DNA of 64,000 bases, from assembly GCA_963814955.1 (NCBI GenBank), contig CAWFEX010000013.1, positions 1-64,000 of the forward strand, read 5' to 3'. The position numbers and the translations under genes were made by a program. This DNA comes from DATCJA01 sp963814955. GTDB lineage: Bacteria; Acidobacteriota; Vicinamibacteria; Vicinamibacterales; UBA2999. Shown piece by piece: positions 57,008 to 64,000 of the stretch; position 1 is the stretch's first letter, and every line of letters starts with the position of its first letter. A model generated the notes under the pieces. It made no database searches. It saw only the letters and a program-made list of their open reading frames with translations, and was not told where the DNA came from.

Positions 57008-57584
57008 ATGACACGTATTGGAGCCGTGCTCTGCCTGTGCTGCTGCTGCTGGCGGAAGTGCCCTCGAGTGCCCAGACGCCACGAGCGGAGATCTCCGGCG
57101 GGCTATGCGGTCATGCACGACCAGGATCGAGCCGAGACGTTCCCGGCAGGATGGGTCGCCTCCGTGGCTGGAAATATCAATGGACTGGATCGGCGCCGCC
57201 GCGGAGGTCGGCGGCAGCTACAGGACGTGCCGTGACTGTCAGCGGGGTCCATTTACGAGCGCCACTTTCCGTGGAACGGACCGCAACCTTCGGGTGTACA
57301 CATTCATGATCGGGCCGCGGTTCGCCTCTCACGCGCTGTCGAGGGTCACGCCGTTTGCACAGGTCCTGCTCGGCGGCTCCCATATCAGCGGCGGCGTCCA
57401 GTTCGACGGCGCGTTGACGACGGGGTTCACGTACCAGCCCGGAGCGGGAATCGACGTCGATGTGATGCCGAACCTCGGGCTCCGGTTGCAGGGCGATTAC
57501 CGCGTGATTCGAACCGAGGGACATGACGGCAAGGCGTCGCGCGTCCTTGCCGGCGTCGTGTGGCGGCAGGGCCGGCTGCCGTAA
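57008..57584 (+). CDS. Small outer-membrane beta-barrel protein (frameshifted)
   Basis: Follows the receptor by 8 bases. In adjusted frames it reads a signal (VLLLLAEVPSSAQTP), then GYAVMHDQDRAETFPAGWVA, DWIGAAAEVGGSYRT, SRVTPFAQVLLGGSHISGGV and NLGLRLQGDYRVIRTEG, ending RQGRLP at 57584. The repeated aromatic/Gly strands and the PFAQVLLG segment are those of porin-family/Opa-like small barrels. Breaks near 57,040, 57,105 and 57,180. Confidence 0.7.
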
Positions 57585-57620
57585 GAGGCCGATCGCGACG
57601 GCGCGAAAGGGACGATCGAG

Positions 57621-58931
57621 TTAGGACCCGCCCGCGAGGCGGCGGCCCGCGATCCACACCGAGTGGATCTGCCGCGTGTTCCGGATATCGGACAGCGGGT
57701 TCGCGTTCAATACGAGAAGATCGGCGCGCTTGCCGGGCTGGATCGCGCCCAGTTGCTGCTCGAGCTTCATGACGCGGGCCGCGCCGCCGGTGGCGGCCAC
57801 GAGCACCTGCATCGGCGTCATTCCGGCCTTCACCATCATCTCGAGCTCGACCTGCTCGAAGTAGCCCTGCCACTGCCCCAGATTCGTGCCCGTGTCGGTG
57901 CCCATGGCGATCTGCACGCCCGCATCCGACAGGGTCTTCAAATTCCGGTTGGCCTGCTCCAGCGCCGGCTTGATGGCCTGGGCCTCCTTGTTGTTCCGCG
58001 TCTTCTCCTGCAGGGCCGGATCGTTGAGCATCGTCATCTCCCGGCGGTACACATCGACATGCCGCAGGAAGAACGGGTCGCTAAAGAACGCCGGCGTCGT
58101 CTGGTACACGAACTGCGCCAGGTCGCGCGTCAGAGTCGGAATATAGCCGACGTTCCGCCGCTTGATCTCGGCAATCACCGGTGCATCCACGGGCTGGTCG
58201 CGCACGCTGTGGGCAATGACGTCCACGCCCTTGTCCAGCAACCCCTTCGCGTCCTTCAGGTAGTACAGGTGCGCCGCAACCCTGAGTCCTCGTTTGTGCG
58301 CTTGATCGATGAGGGCGCCATAGACGTCTGGCGTCATGTCATTGGGACCGCCCGTGATGTGGATCTTGATGATGTCGGCCTTCTGGTCCGCGTAGCGGTC
58401 CACGCGTGTCCGGGCTTCTTCTGCTGTCTTCAAATCTCTCAGACTCTGGCCGGCGACAAACACTCGCGCACGCTCGAGGGTGCCGCGCCCTTGTTCGTCG
58501 CGCAGCTTGACCGCCTCCTCAAGATCATTTGCGCCAGCCCCGAGGACGACCACCGTGGTGATGCCGTAGTCGGCGTACACCCGGAGCTGCCCGGCGAGTT
58601 TGTCGCGGATCGGCCTGGTGGACTGATCCGCATTCAGGTGGCCGTGGGCATTGATGAGCCCCGGCACGATGGTCTTGCCGGCCATGTCGATCCGCGTGGC
58701 GCCGGCGGGAACGGTGGCCGCGGCCCCGACGGCCTGGATGCGGCCGTCCGCGATAACGATCGTGGCCCGCTCGAGCGGTGCGGCCCCGGTACCGTCAATG
58801 ACGCGGCCGCCGGTCAGCGCGAACGTACCGTCGGCGGGTGCCTGCGCCAGTGACGACTGGAACGAAGAGCCTGCGCACACCACCAACGTGCCCAGGAGAC
58901 CCACTGCCACACGCGTAGAGATGCGACTCAT
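57621..58931 (-). CDS. Secreted metal-dependent amidohydrolase
   Basis: 436 residues with a signal (ISTRVAVGLLGTLVVCAGSS). Amidohydrolase motifs are present: GKTIVPGLINAHGH (HxH), the strand with IKIHITGG, VAAHLYY and IAHSVRD (His ligands), and MGTDTGTN (Asp). The ends pack as the beta-sandwich seen in imidazolonepropionase-like enzymes (LTGGRVIDGTGAAPLERATI; IWIAGRRLAGG-type end). It hydrolyses C-N or related bonds of a small cyclic amide or peptide, outside the cytoplasm. Its ATG follows GAGGTCAGC. Confidence 0.88.
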   Translation of the reverse strand: MSRISTRVAVGLLGTLVVCAGSSFQSSLAQAPADGTFALTGGRVIDGTGAAPLERATIVIADGRIQAVGAAATVPAGATRIDMAGKTIVPGLINAHGHLNADQSTRPIRDKLAGQLRVYADYGITTVVVLGAGANDLEEAVKLRDEQGRGTLERARVFVAGQSLRDLKTAEEARTRVDRYADQKADIIKIHITGGPNDMTPDVYGALIDQAHKRGLRVAAHLYYLKDAKGLLDKGVDVIAHSVRDQPVDAPVIAEIKRRNVGYIPTLTRDLAQFVYQTTPAFFSDPFFLRHVDVYRREMTMLNDPALQEKTRNNKEAQAIKPALEQANRNLKTLSDAGVQIAMGTDTGTNLGQWQGYFEQVELEMMVKAGMTPMQVLVAATGGAARVMKLEQQLGAIQPGKRADLLVLNANPLSDIRNTRQIHSVWIAGRRLAGGS

Positions 58932-59053
58932 GCTGACCTCGTTTCGATGTATCCGCCAACGGACAGCCGCGAGGATCGGCGACGCGACTCGGTACCATCC
59001 AATCCTGCGCGACAGATCGGTCTCATAAGTTACCAGGACCAAGTCCATCATGG

Positions 59054-60130
59054 CTAGGGACGTCTCGGCATCGTCCGCTTTCCATCCACGACAGGCGGAA
59101 AGTCCTTCACCTCGTCATACGCTTCGGTGATGAAGCGGTCCTTGCTCTGCTGCGTGTCGCCCTGCGTTGTCGCCTCATACGGCGCCGTCAGGTTCGCTGC
59201 CAGAACGTCATTCAGCGACTTCCCCTGCTCGCGCAGCGTCTTCACCTTAGCTAGGATGTCGAGCAGCATGGCGCGATAAGGCTGAAGATCTTTCTTCTTG
59301 ATCAGCGTGCCGTGGCCAGGAATGAGCGTCGTGTCGGGACCGGCAATCTGCTCGAAAAGGTCAATCGCATCGAGCATGCCCCTCAGCGAGCCGCCATTGT
59401 TCTGATCGGCGAACGGATAGCCGAAGTTGCGGTAGAAATCCTCGATGTAGATCACATTGGCGTTGCGGAAGCGGACGATGGTGTCGCCCGCAGTGTGGGA
59501 CGGCATCATCGGGATGAAGTCCACGGTCTCACCATTCATATGGAAGGTCACCGCCGGCTGGCCGCGTGTGGCAGGGTCATAGCTATAGGTCACCACCGGA
59601 ACGGCGGCCATATCCGGCGTAGGCCCCGCCTCGCCATTGGCGCGCTGCGGGGGACGCAGCATTTCATTCCGCAGATTCTCCTGCGCGTGGATCAACGCCC
59701 CCTGCTTGGCAAAGAAGGCATTGGCGCCCGTGTGGTCGCCATGAATATGCGTATTGACCAGAATGCGGATGGGCGCATTGGTGAATGACCGGATCGCCGC
59801 CAGTGTCTTGTCGGCCACCTGTCGGTTCTGGGTATCCACCAGCAGGACGCCATCCGGTCCGAAGAGCGCCATGGCCCTGCCGCCGGACGCGTCGGGGTGT
59901 GCTGGATCAACGCCTTGCGAACCATGGAGCACGAACAGGTTCGGCGACATCTTCTCCGTCACCCTGATCTCAACCTTGTCCCAGGGTGTCGTGTAGCCAG
60001 GAGGAAACGTATACGGACCCTTTCCCGTTGGGATGATGATGACGGGATAGCCGGTGCCCTGCGCCCACGCCACCGTGGGCATTGTTCCCAGGGCGACTAC
60101 ACTCAATAACAACAACGCGGGGCTTTTCAT
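59054..60130 (-). CDS. Secreted MBL-fold metallohydrolase
   Basis: 358 residues. GGAGGG precedes the ATG, and the signal reads LLLLSVVALGTMPTVAWAQG. The full zinc motif NTHIHGDHTGANAFF is followed by SHTAGDTIVRF and LIPGHGTLI. This is a complete MBL site, unlike the gene at 44538. The family cleaves beta-lactams, thioesters, lactones and others; no substrate is evident. It precedes the amidohydrolase gene on the same strand by 122 bases. Confidence 0.9.
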   Translation of the reverse strand: MKSPALLLLSVVALGTMPTVAWAQGTGYPVIIIPTGKGPYTFPPGYTTPWDKVEIRVTEKMSPNLFVLHGSQGVDPAHPDASGGRAMALFGPDGVLLVDTQNRQVADKTLAAIRSFTNAPIRILVNTHIHGDHTGANAFFAKQGALIHAQENLRNEMLRPPQRANGEAGPTPDMAAVPVVTYSYDPATRGQPAVTFHMNGETVDFIPMMPSHTAGDTIVRFRNANVIYIEDFYRNFGYPFADQNNGGSLRGMLDAIDLFEQIAGPDTTLIPGHGTLIKKKDLQPYRAMLLDILAKVKTLREQGKSLNDVLAANLTAPYEATTQGDTQQSKDRFITEAYDEVKDFPPVVDGKRTMPRRP

Positions 60131-60462
60131 GATTCCCTCCTTGCCTGTCTGCACGTGGGCTGGTGTTGCGCAGAGCGTTCGGCGGCGATGCTATTGAACA
60201 GTGAGTATTTCCGCAAGTTGATCGTGACATACGAGAACCGCGTCGTCTTTCGGAGCCCGGTTCCGAAAGCAACCCGAAGGTTGTCACGCGCCGACCTGTT
60301 ATCCGGATCTGCTCTGCTTCAGGAGAGAGGAGGCGAAGACGAAACCGGCCCGACGTCGTCCCAACTGGCCGCAGCCGCTCGAGGTGGTCGAAGCGCTCGC
60401 CAAAGCAGACACCACGGGCAAGATCCGAAGAGCAGATCCACCAAACAGTGGATAATCCGCAC
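60131..60462. other. Divergent promoter region
   Basis: 332 bases between the divergent MBL hydrolase and the cytochrome gene. Only short frames; no promoter could be picked out by eye. Confidence 0.35.
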
Positions 60463-61422
60463 ATGCGCAACTGCTTCCGCATTCTCGTTTCCATGTCGCT
60501 TCTGACGGTCGCTGTTCGGGCGCAGAACCCGACGCCGACGACGATTCCGAACGGTCTGCCGGAGTGGGCCTTCAATATTCCTGACAAGGTACAGCCGCCC
60601 GAACCGCGCGTGCCGGCGACGGTGCGCGCCCCGGGCAGCAGCAAGGAATACGAGGCGACCGCAATCGCCGGCAACGCGAATCCTCCCGACTGGTTTCCCG
60701 ACGAACATCCGGCCGCGCCGCGCAGCGTGAAGGGTCCGATGCCGAATGCGTGCGGGTCATGCCACCTGATGTCGGGCCAGGGGCATCCGGAATCCGCGGA
60801 CATCGCAGGCATGCCGGCCGCGTACATCATCCGGCAGATGCAGTACTTCAAGAGCGGTGCACGGAAAGAGGACGCGCGCATGGGGCCGATCGCGCGCGCC
60901 GTCTCCGACGAGGACGTGCGCGAGGCGGCGGAGTATTTCGCGAGCGTCAAGCCCGCGCCATTCGTGAAAGTGATCGAGACCGCGACGCCGCCGAAGACCT
61001 ACATCAGCGCTGATGCGCGCCATCGACGCCTTCACCCGGACGGCGGCACCGAGCCAATCGGACGCCGAATCATCCAGATTCCGGAAGACCCGATGCGGAC
61101 GACCATCCGCGATCCTCACTCAGGCTTCATCGCGTACGTGCCGCCTGGCAGCATCGCGAAGGGTGCCGCTCTTGCGAAGACGGGCGGCGCGGGCAAGACG
61201 ATTCAGTGCGCGATCTGCCACGGCGATGCGCTCACGGGGCTCGGCGAAGTGCCGCGCATTGCGGGCCTTCAGCCGGTGTACATCGCGCGGCAGCTCATCA
61301 CGATGCAGAACGGCACGAGTGCCGGGGCCAATTCGGCGCTGATGAAGAAGGTCGTCGCGAAGCTATCGGAAGACGACATCATCGCGCTCTCGGCGTACCT
61401 GGGGTCGCTTTCACCTCGTTAA
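60463..61422 (+). CDS. Dihaem c-type cytochrome, secreted
   Basis: 319 residues: a signal (MRNCFRILVSMSLLTVAVRA), then two cytochrome c class I-like domains, each with a haem motif, CGSCH (MPNACGSCHLMSGQGH) and CAICH (TIQCAICHGDALTGLG). Met ligands are likely in GMPAAYIIRQMQYFKSGARK and VYIARQLITMQNGTSA. Two-domain cytochromes of this form act as electron carriers, as partners of the kind of PQQ dehydrogenase encoded at 46449. Start chosen to place the signal properly. Confidence 0.88.
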   Translation: MRNCFRILVSMSLLTVAVRAQNPTPTTIPNGLPEWAFNIPDKVQPPEPRVPATVRAPGSSKEYEATAIAGNANPPDWFPDEHPAAPRSVKGPMPNACGSCHLMSGQGHPESADIAGMPAAYIIRQMQYFKSGARKEDARMGPIARAVSDEDVREAAEYFASVKPAPFVKVIETATPPKTYISADARHRRLHPDGGTEPIGRRIIQIPEDPMRTTIRDPHSGFIAYVPPGSIAKGAALAKTGGAGKTIQCAICHGDALTGLGEVPRIAGLQPVYIARQLITMQNGTSAGANSALMKKVVAKLSEDDIIALSAYLGSLSPR

Positions 61423-61940
61423 TGCTCTGCGCGGCGAGCGATCCAGCCTCCTCGCTGCCGAATCCCGACGAGCATGACGCGGAGGGCAGCGGCGTCGAAC
61501 CTGCCGACGAGCCGCGTCCGCGCATTCCCGGTGGCAGGGGCGAGAGCTGATGGTGCAAGCCGCTCGCTCACGTCTGAAGGTCCATCGTCTCCTCCATCCG
61601 GCTGTCTCGAGCTACCGCATATCGTGACCATCTGACCAGGGTCCGTGAACCGGAGCGAACGGACCGAAATCACGACAGGGCAGGTGTGCATTCGCGGCGG
61701 CGTTGACTTTGCTGTCCAGCCGTTCAATGCGCGTCGCACGGATCCTCTGCGTCGTTCAACGTGCCGTCTCCTGCTCCTCAAATCGTCACGTCCAGACAAG
61801 AACTGATAAGGCTCCGAACGCCAGCGCGCTGCTCACACGATGCACGTCAACCTCGAGGTGAATTTCTGACCCCTCACGGAGAAGACGGGAATAAGCCTGC
61901 AGCTGGCCCGCGTCATGCTCTGGTGGTAGCGGAGGAGTAG
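61423..61940. other. Gap without a recognised gene
   Basis: 518 bases, no convincing frame with codon bias. A low-scoring Arg-rich frame on the minus strand (61419-61799) looks like a shadow. Confidence 0.4.
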
Positions 61941-62819
61941 ATGCAATCCACAATCAGGAAGGTCACGAGAGACGCGAGGACATGGGCAATCTTGCTTGCT
62001 CTCGCGGCGACAGCGGGAGCGGTGGCCATGTCAGCTACGCGTACAGCTGAAGCAAACGCGAAGAGGACGACACTGGAAGCGGTGGACATGTCAGGCGCGC
62101 CCACCCCGGAAGCAAATGCCAAAAGACTGCTGAAGGCTTCGTCGGACTATATGGCTGCGCAAAAGGCCTTTTCATTCGACTACGACACGTATCTCGAGGT
62201 TGTCACCAAGCAGAATCAGAAGCTCGGACTGGCAAGTTCCGGCACACTGACGGTGAACCGCCCTGACAAGATACGCGCAACCCGCATGGGCGGATTTGCG
62301 AATGTCGAGTTCGTCTTTGATGGGAAAACGGTGACGATGTTCGGCAAGAATGCCAACGCGTACGCTCAAGTCGAAGCGCCAGGCACGCTCGATCAATTAG
62401 TGGACGAGTTGCGGACCAAATATCATCGGCCCATACCCGGGGCGGATTTGCTGATGTCGAATGTTTACGATCAGCTCATGCCCGAGGTCGTCGATACCAA
62501 GGACCTGGGAAGTGGCGTGGTCGGCGGCATCGAATGCGATCATCTGGCTTTCAGAACGAAGGAAGTGGACTGGCAGATCTGGATTGCTCAGGGGAGTCGT
62601 CCTTATCCCTGCCGCTACGTCATCACCAGCACGAAGGTAGATGGAGCGCCGCAGTACACCATCGACGTGCGGGCTTGGAACACGGGCTCGGGGGTCGCGT
62701 CTGATCGGTTCACACTGAAGGTTCCTGCAGACGCCAAGAAGCTCAACCCGGGCGATCTCCGCGACTTCGACGAGTTGCCGGGCATTTTTTCGATCAAGAA
62801 AGCATACGGAGGTCAATGA
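61941..62819 (+). CDS. DUF2092-family secreted protein
   Basis: 292 residues. After a signal (RTWAILLALAATAGAVAMSA) and a duplicated 'EANAKR' segment, a LolA-like beta-barrel domain follows (SSDYMAAQKAFSFDYDTYLE, GTLTVNRPDKIRATRMGGFA, GKTVTMFGKNANAYAQVEAP, IWIAQGSRPYPCRYVI). DUF2092 proteins are related to lipoprotein carriers of the LolA type; their cargo is unproven. The following small gene overlaps its stop. Confidence 0.85.
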   Translation: MQSTIRKVTRDARTWAILLALAATAGAVAMSATRTAEANAKRTTLEAVDMSGAPTPEANAKRLLKASSDYMAAQKAFSFDYDTYLEVVTKQNQKLGLASSGTLTVNRPDKIRATRMGGFANVEFVFDGKTVTMFGKNANAYAQVEAPGTLDQLVDELRTKYHRPIPGADLLMSNVYDQLMPEVVDTKDLGSGVVGGIECDHLAFRTKEVDWQIWIAQGSRPYPCRYVITSTKVDGAPQYTIDVRAWNTGSGVASDRFTLKVPADAKKLNPGDLRDFDELPGIFSIKKAYGGQ

Positions 62820-63028
62820 CCATGGCCAAGCGCATTCGAATGTTCTTCCTTGCTGCAGTGTTCGGTGCCTTGTGCCTCGAACTGAGCGAGCGATTCTTGC
62901 CTCCAGGCATGAGCGGCTTCGTTTCCACTGTCGAGGCGATAGTTGGTCGTCCTCTGACGCCGGTCAGCATCTCGGGTGTTGCGCGCAGGACAGCCCGACG
63001 CTGTGCAGCGGATGTGTACGACTGCTGA
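62816..63028 (+). CDS. Small protein paired with DUF2092
   Basis: 70 residues, overlapping the DUF2092 stop by ATGA. An N-terminal helix (IRMFFLAAVFGALCLELS) may be a signal or anchor. The C-terminus has TPVSISGVARRTARRCAADV with basic residues and one Cys. Small exported partners with a SVAGVARRT-like stretch are commonly found beside DUF2092 genes. Function unknown. Its stop lies in a strong hairpin. Confidence 0.65.
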   Translation: MTMAKRIRMFFLAAVFGALCLELSERFLPPGMSGFVSTVEAIVGRPLTPVSISGVARRTARRCAADVYDC

Positions 63029-63051
63029 ATCTAGAAGAGATTCGCAGTCGT
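63018..63051 (+). terminator. Strong hairpin across the stop codon
   Basis: The arms ACGACTGC, a bulged T, and GAATCT pair with AGATTC and GCAGTCGT around a 5-base loop (14 bp in all). The TGA of the preceding gene is in the left arm. No T-run follows, so it is a terminator or an mRNA-end stabiliser. Confidence 0.6.
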
Positions 63052-63417
63052 CCGCCCGTCCGCACCGTACGATACGAGAGCCTTGGGACTCGTGCGCTTC
63101 GGTTCGATGATTTCCGCTCGTGAGGGTTCGCGCGCTCAAACAAGCACGAGAGGCTCTCGCCGACTGGGCACATCAGAACGAGCTACTGTCTCTTGATCCG
63201 CTCGAGAACTCGGCGTCCATGAGCGCACACTGCGAGCCGCTGCCTGTACGGGTCATCTCCGTGTTCTGGAAGAGGATCACATCGCCTCGCGGCCGCGGCT
63301 AGTCACGCCACCCAGAAGCACAGGTCCCGAGCTGCGTTTGTTTCCCGGGCGACGGCAGGCGTATCATCCTCGCATCTTCACACCCAGCACGTCGATTGAG
63401 CCCTTGAGGAGGCCGCC

Positions 63418-63576
63418 GTGCAGCATCTGCTCCCGGGGGTGACTCTGCTCGCGTTTTGCGGACTGGCGTGTGACGGCGCAACGACACACTCTTCCACGAC
63501 GCTGTTGCTCATCGGGTTCGCCACGTGTGCGAGCTGGATGCTGCTTGCGATTGATAATCGGCTGCGACGAACGTGA
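63418..63576 (+). CDS. Small two-helix membrane protein
   Basis: 52 residues from a GTG preceded by TTGAGGAGG. Two hydrophobic stretches (HLLPGVTLLAFCGLA and STTLLLIGFATCASWMLLAI) are joined by a polar loop and end with a basic tail (NRLRRT). It was found by reading, being short. No relatives recognised. The good ribosome site and helix pattern support a real gene. The preceding 63,052-63,417 holds nothing clear. Confidence 0.5.
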   Translation: MQHLLPGVTLLAFCGLACDGATTHSSTTLLLIGFATCASWMLLAIDNRLRRT

Positions 63577-63622
63577 AAATTCCGAGCGCAAAAGAGGGAA
63601 GGGTATTCATCGGGAGGCTTTC

Positions 63623-64000
63623 ATGAGGCACGATCCGATTCCTCGAAGGACTACGAGTCAGATATCCCGCCGCGGGGCCATCGGGAAAATCGGTGCGGCA
63701 GCGGGAATGGCGGTCTTCGCCCCGCGCCTGGCGGCGCAGCAGGCCCCGGCAACTCAGGGGCCAACCCCGAACGCGGCGCGGGGCGTGCCGCCGAGCGTCA
63801 TCTCCAGCCCCCCGCGCGATTTCACTCCCGGCGCAGGCCCGGTGACCTACCCGGACCCGGACGTCATCACCATCGACCCGGCCTTCGCCGCCCTTCGGGT
63901 GAACAACACCGGGATCCATCGGCTCTTCACGGGAGGGATGCACGACGAGGGACCTGCATGGTGCGCTCAGGGGCGCTATCTGGTCTGGAGCGATATTCCG
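63623..64000 (+). CDS. Tat-exported SMP-30/gluconolactonase-like protein (5' part)
   Basis: The window ends inside this gene. A twin-arginine signal (SRRGAIGKIGAAAGMAVFAP) and an Ala/Gln/Pro stretch lead to the start of a six-bladed propeller: DPAFAALRVNNTGIHRLFTG and HDEGPAWCAQGRYLVWSDIP, the metal-binding Glu being in EGPAW. Gluconolactonase-type enzymes hydrolyse lactones in the periplasm. The next part is outside the window. Confidence 0.85.
   Translation, partial: MRHDPIPRRTTSQISRRGAIGKIGAAAGMAVFAPRLAAQQAPATQGPTPNAARGVPPSVISSPPRDFTPGAGPVTYPDPDVITIDPAFAALRVNNTGIHRLFTGGMHDEGPAWCAQGRYLVWSDIP

Noticed and set aside
61419..61799. Minus-strand Arg-rich frame in the 61.4-61.9 kb gap
   Set aside because: No ribosome site, signal or family; residue mix typical of a random frame.
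1..64000. CRISPR arrays or a cas gene
   Set aside because: No regularly spaced direct repeats and no Cas motif were seen on either strand.

Overview
The window reads as two unrelated genomes joined end to end. Positions 1 to about 13,950 are very GC-rich, with strongly G/C-biased third codon positions. They carry a typical actinobacterial set: a DUF222/HNH endonuclease remnant, an IS110 transposase, a four-gene FtsX-type ABC export operon, tdh-kbl, a LuxR-type regulator and a tiny two-helix membrane protein. The style is that of Nocardioides or a close relative. From about 13,970 to the end GC is lower, and the genes are those of an Acidobacteriota member of the Vicinamibacter type: SRPBCC and CPBP proteins, DUF4010, a YeiP/EfpL-like elongation factor, PQQ dehydrogenase, an Oar-like TonB receptor, many secreted and Tat-exported enzymes, a membrane Ser/Thr kinase and OM barrels. 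The organism names are inferred from gene content and composition only. The simplest explanation is a chimeric contig, probably from a metagenome.

Layout. 0-2.8 kb: HNH endonuclease remnant, a nucleotidyltransferase, an unknown gene with a terminator hairpin, and a broken IS110 element with a long hairpin abutting its transposase start. 2.8-9.9 kb: two ATPases and two large permeases, translationally coupled. 10-14 kb: tdh-kbl (threonine to glycine), a LuxR regulator, a small membrane protein and a lipoprotein cut by the junction. 14-30 kb: DUF6544, SRPBCC, M23-like, membrane, serine hydrolase and CPBP genes; a cytochrome c/cupredoxin pair; a PepSY remnant; an SRPBCC-alpha/beta hydrolase fusion; relics of an inverted duplication. 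30-39 kb: efpL and a cold-shock gene, an ankyrin/TM-TIR gene pair, a peptidase-propeller-barrel protein, an OM barrel, and a second cold-shock copy with a deleted efpL relic. 39-46 kb: Tat-exported PEP-mutase/isocitrate-lyase-like protein, protein kinase, OM protein, MBL-fold protein, cyclophilin. 46-54 kb: PQQ dehydrogenase, a tRNA-Arg-like remnant, a DUF4214/PA-IL-like lectin, a second deleted duplication, a Tat alpha/beta hydrolase and an IS1202-like insertion sequence. 54-64 kb: TonB receptor, barrel protein, amidohydrolase, MBL hydrolase, dihaem cytochrome c, DUF2092 protein and the start of an SMP-30-like protein.

Two features dominate how the window should be read. First, about 20 genes on both sides of the junction are broken by single-base frameshifts while the protein continues in another frame. 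This looks like indel error in the assembly more than biological decay. Second, two blocks of the acidobacterial part recur nearby with large internal deletions (efpL-csp; MBL-cyclophilin-hydrolase). The most interesting biology is the ankyrin/TM-TIR operon, the candidate IS110 bridge-RNA-like hairpin, and the duplicated cold-shock genes with a conserved tandem-repeat leader.
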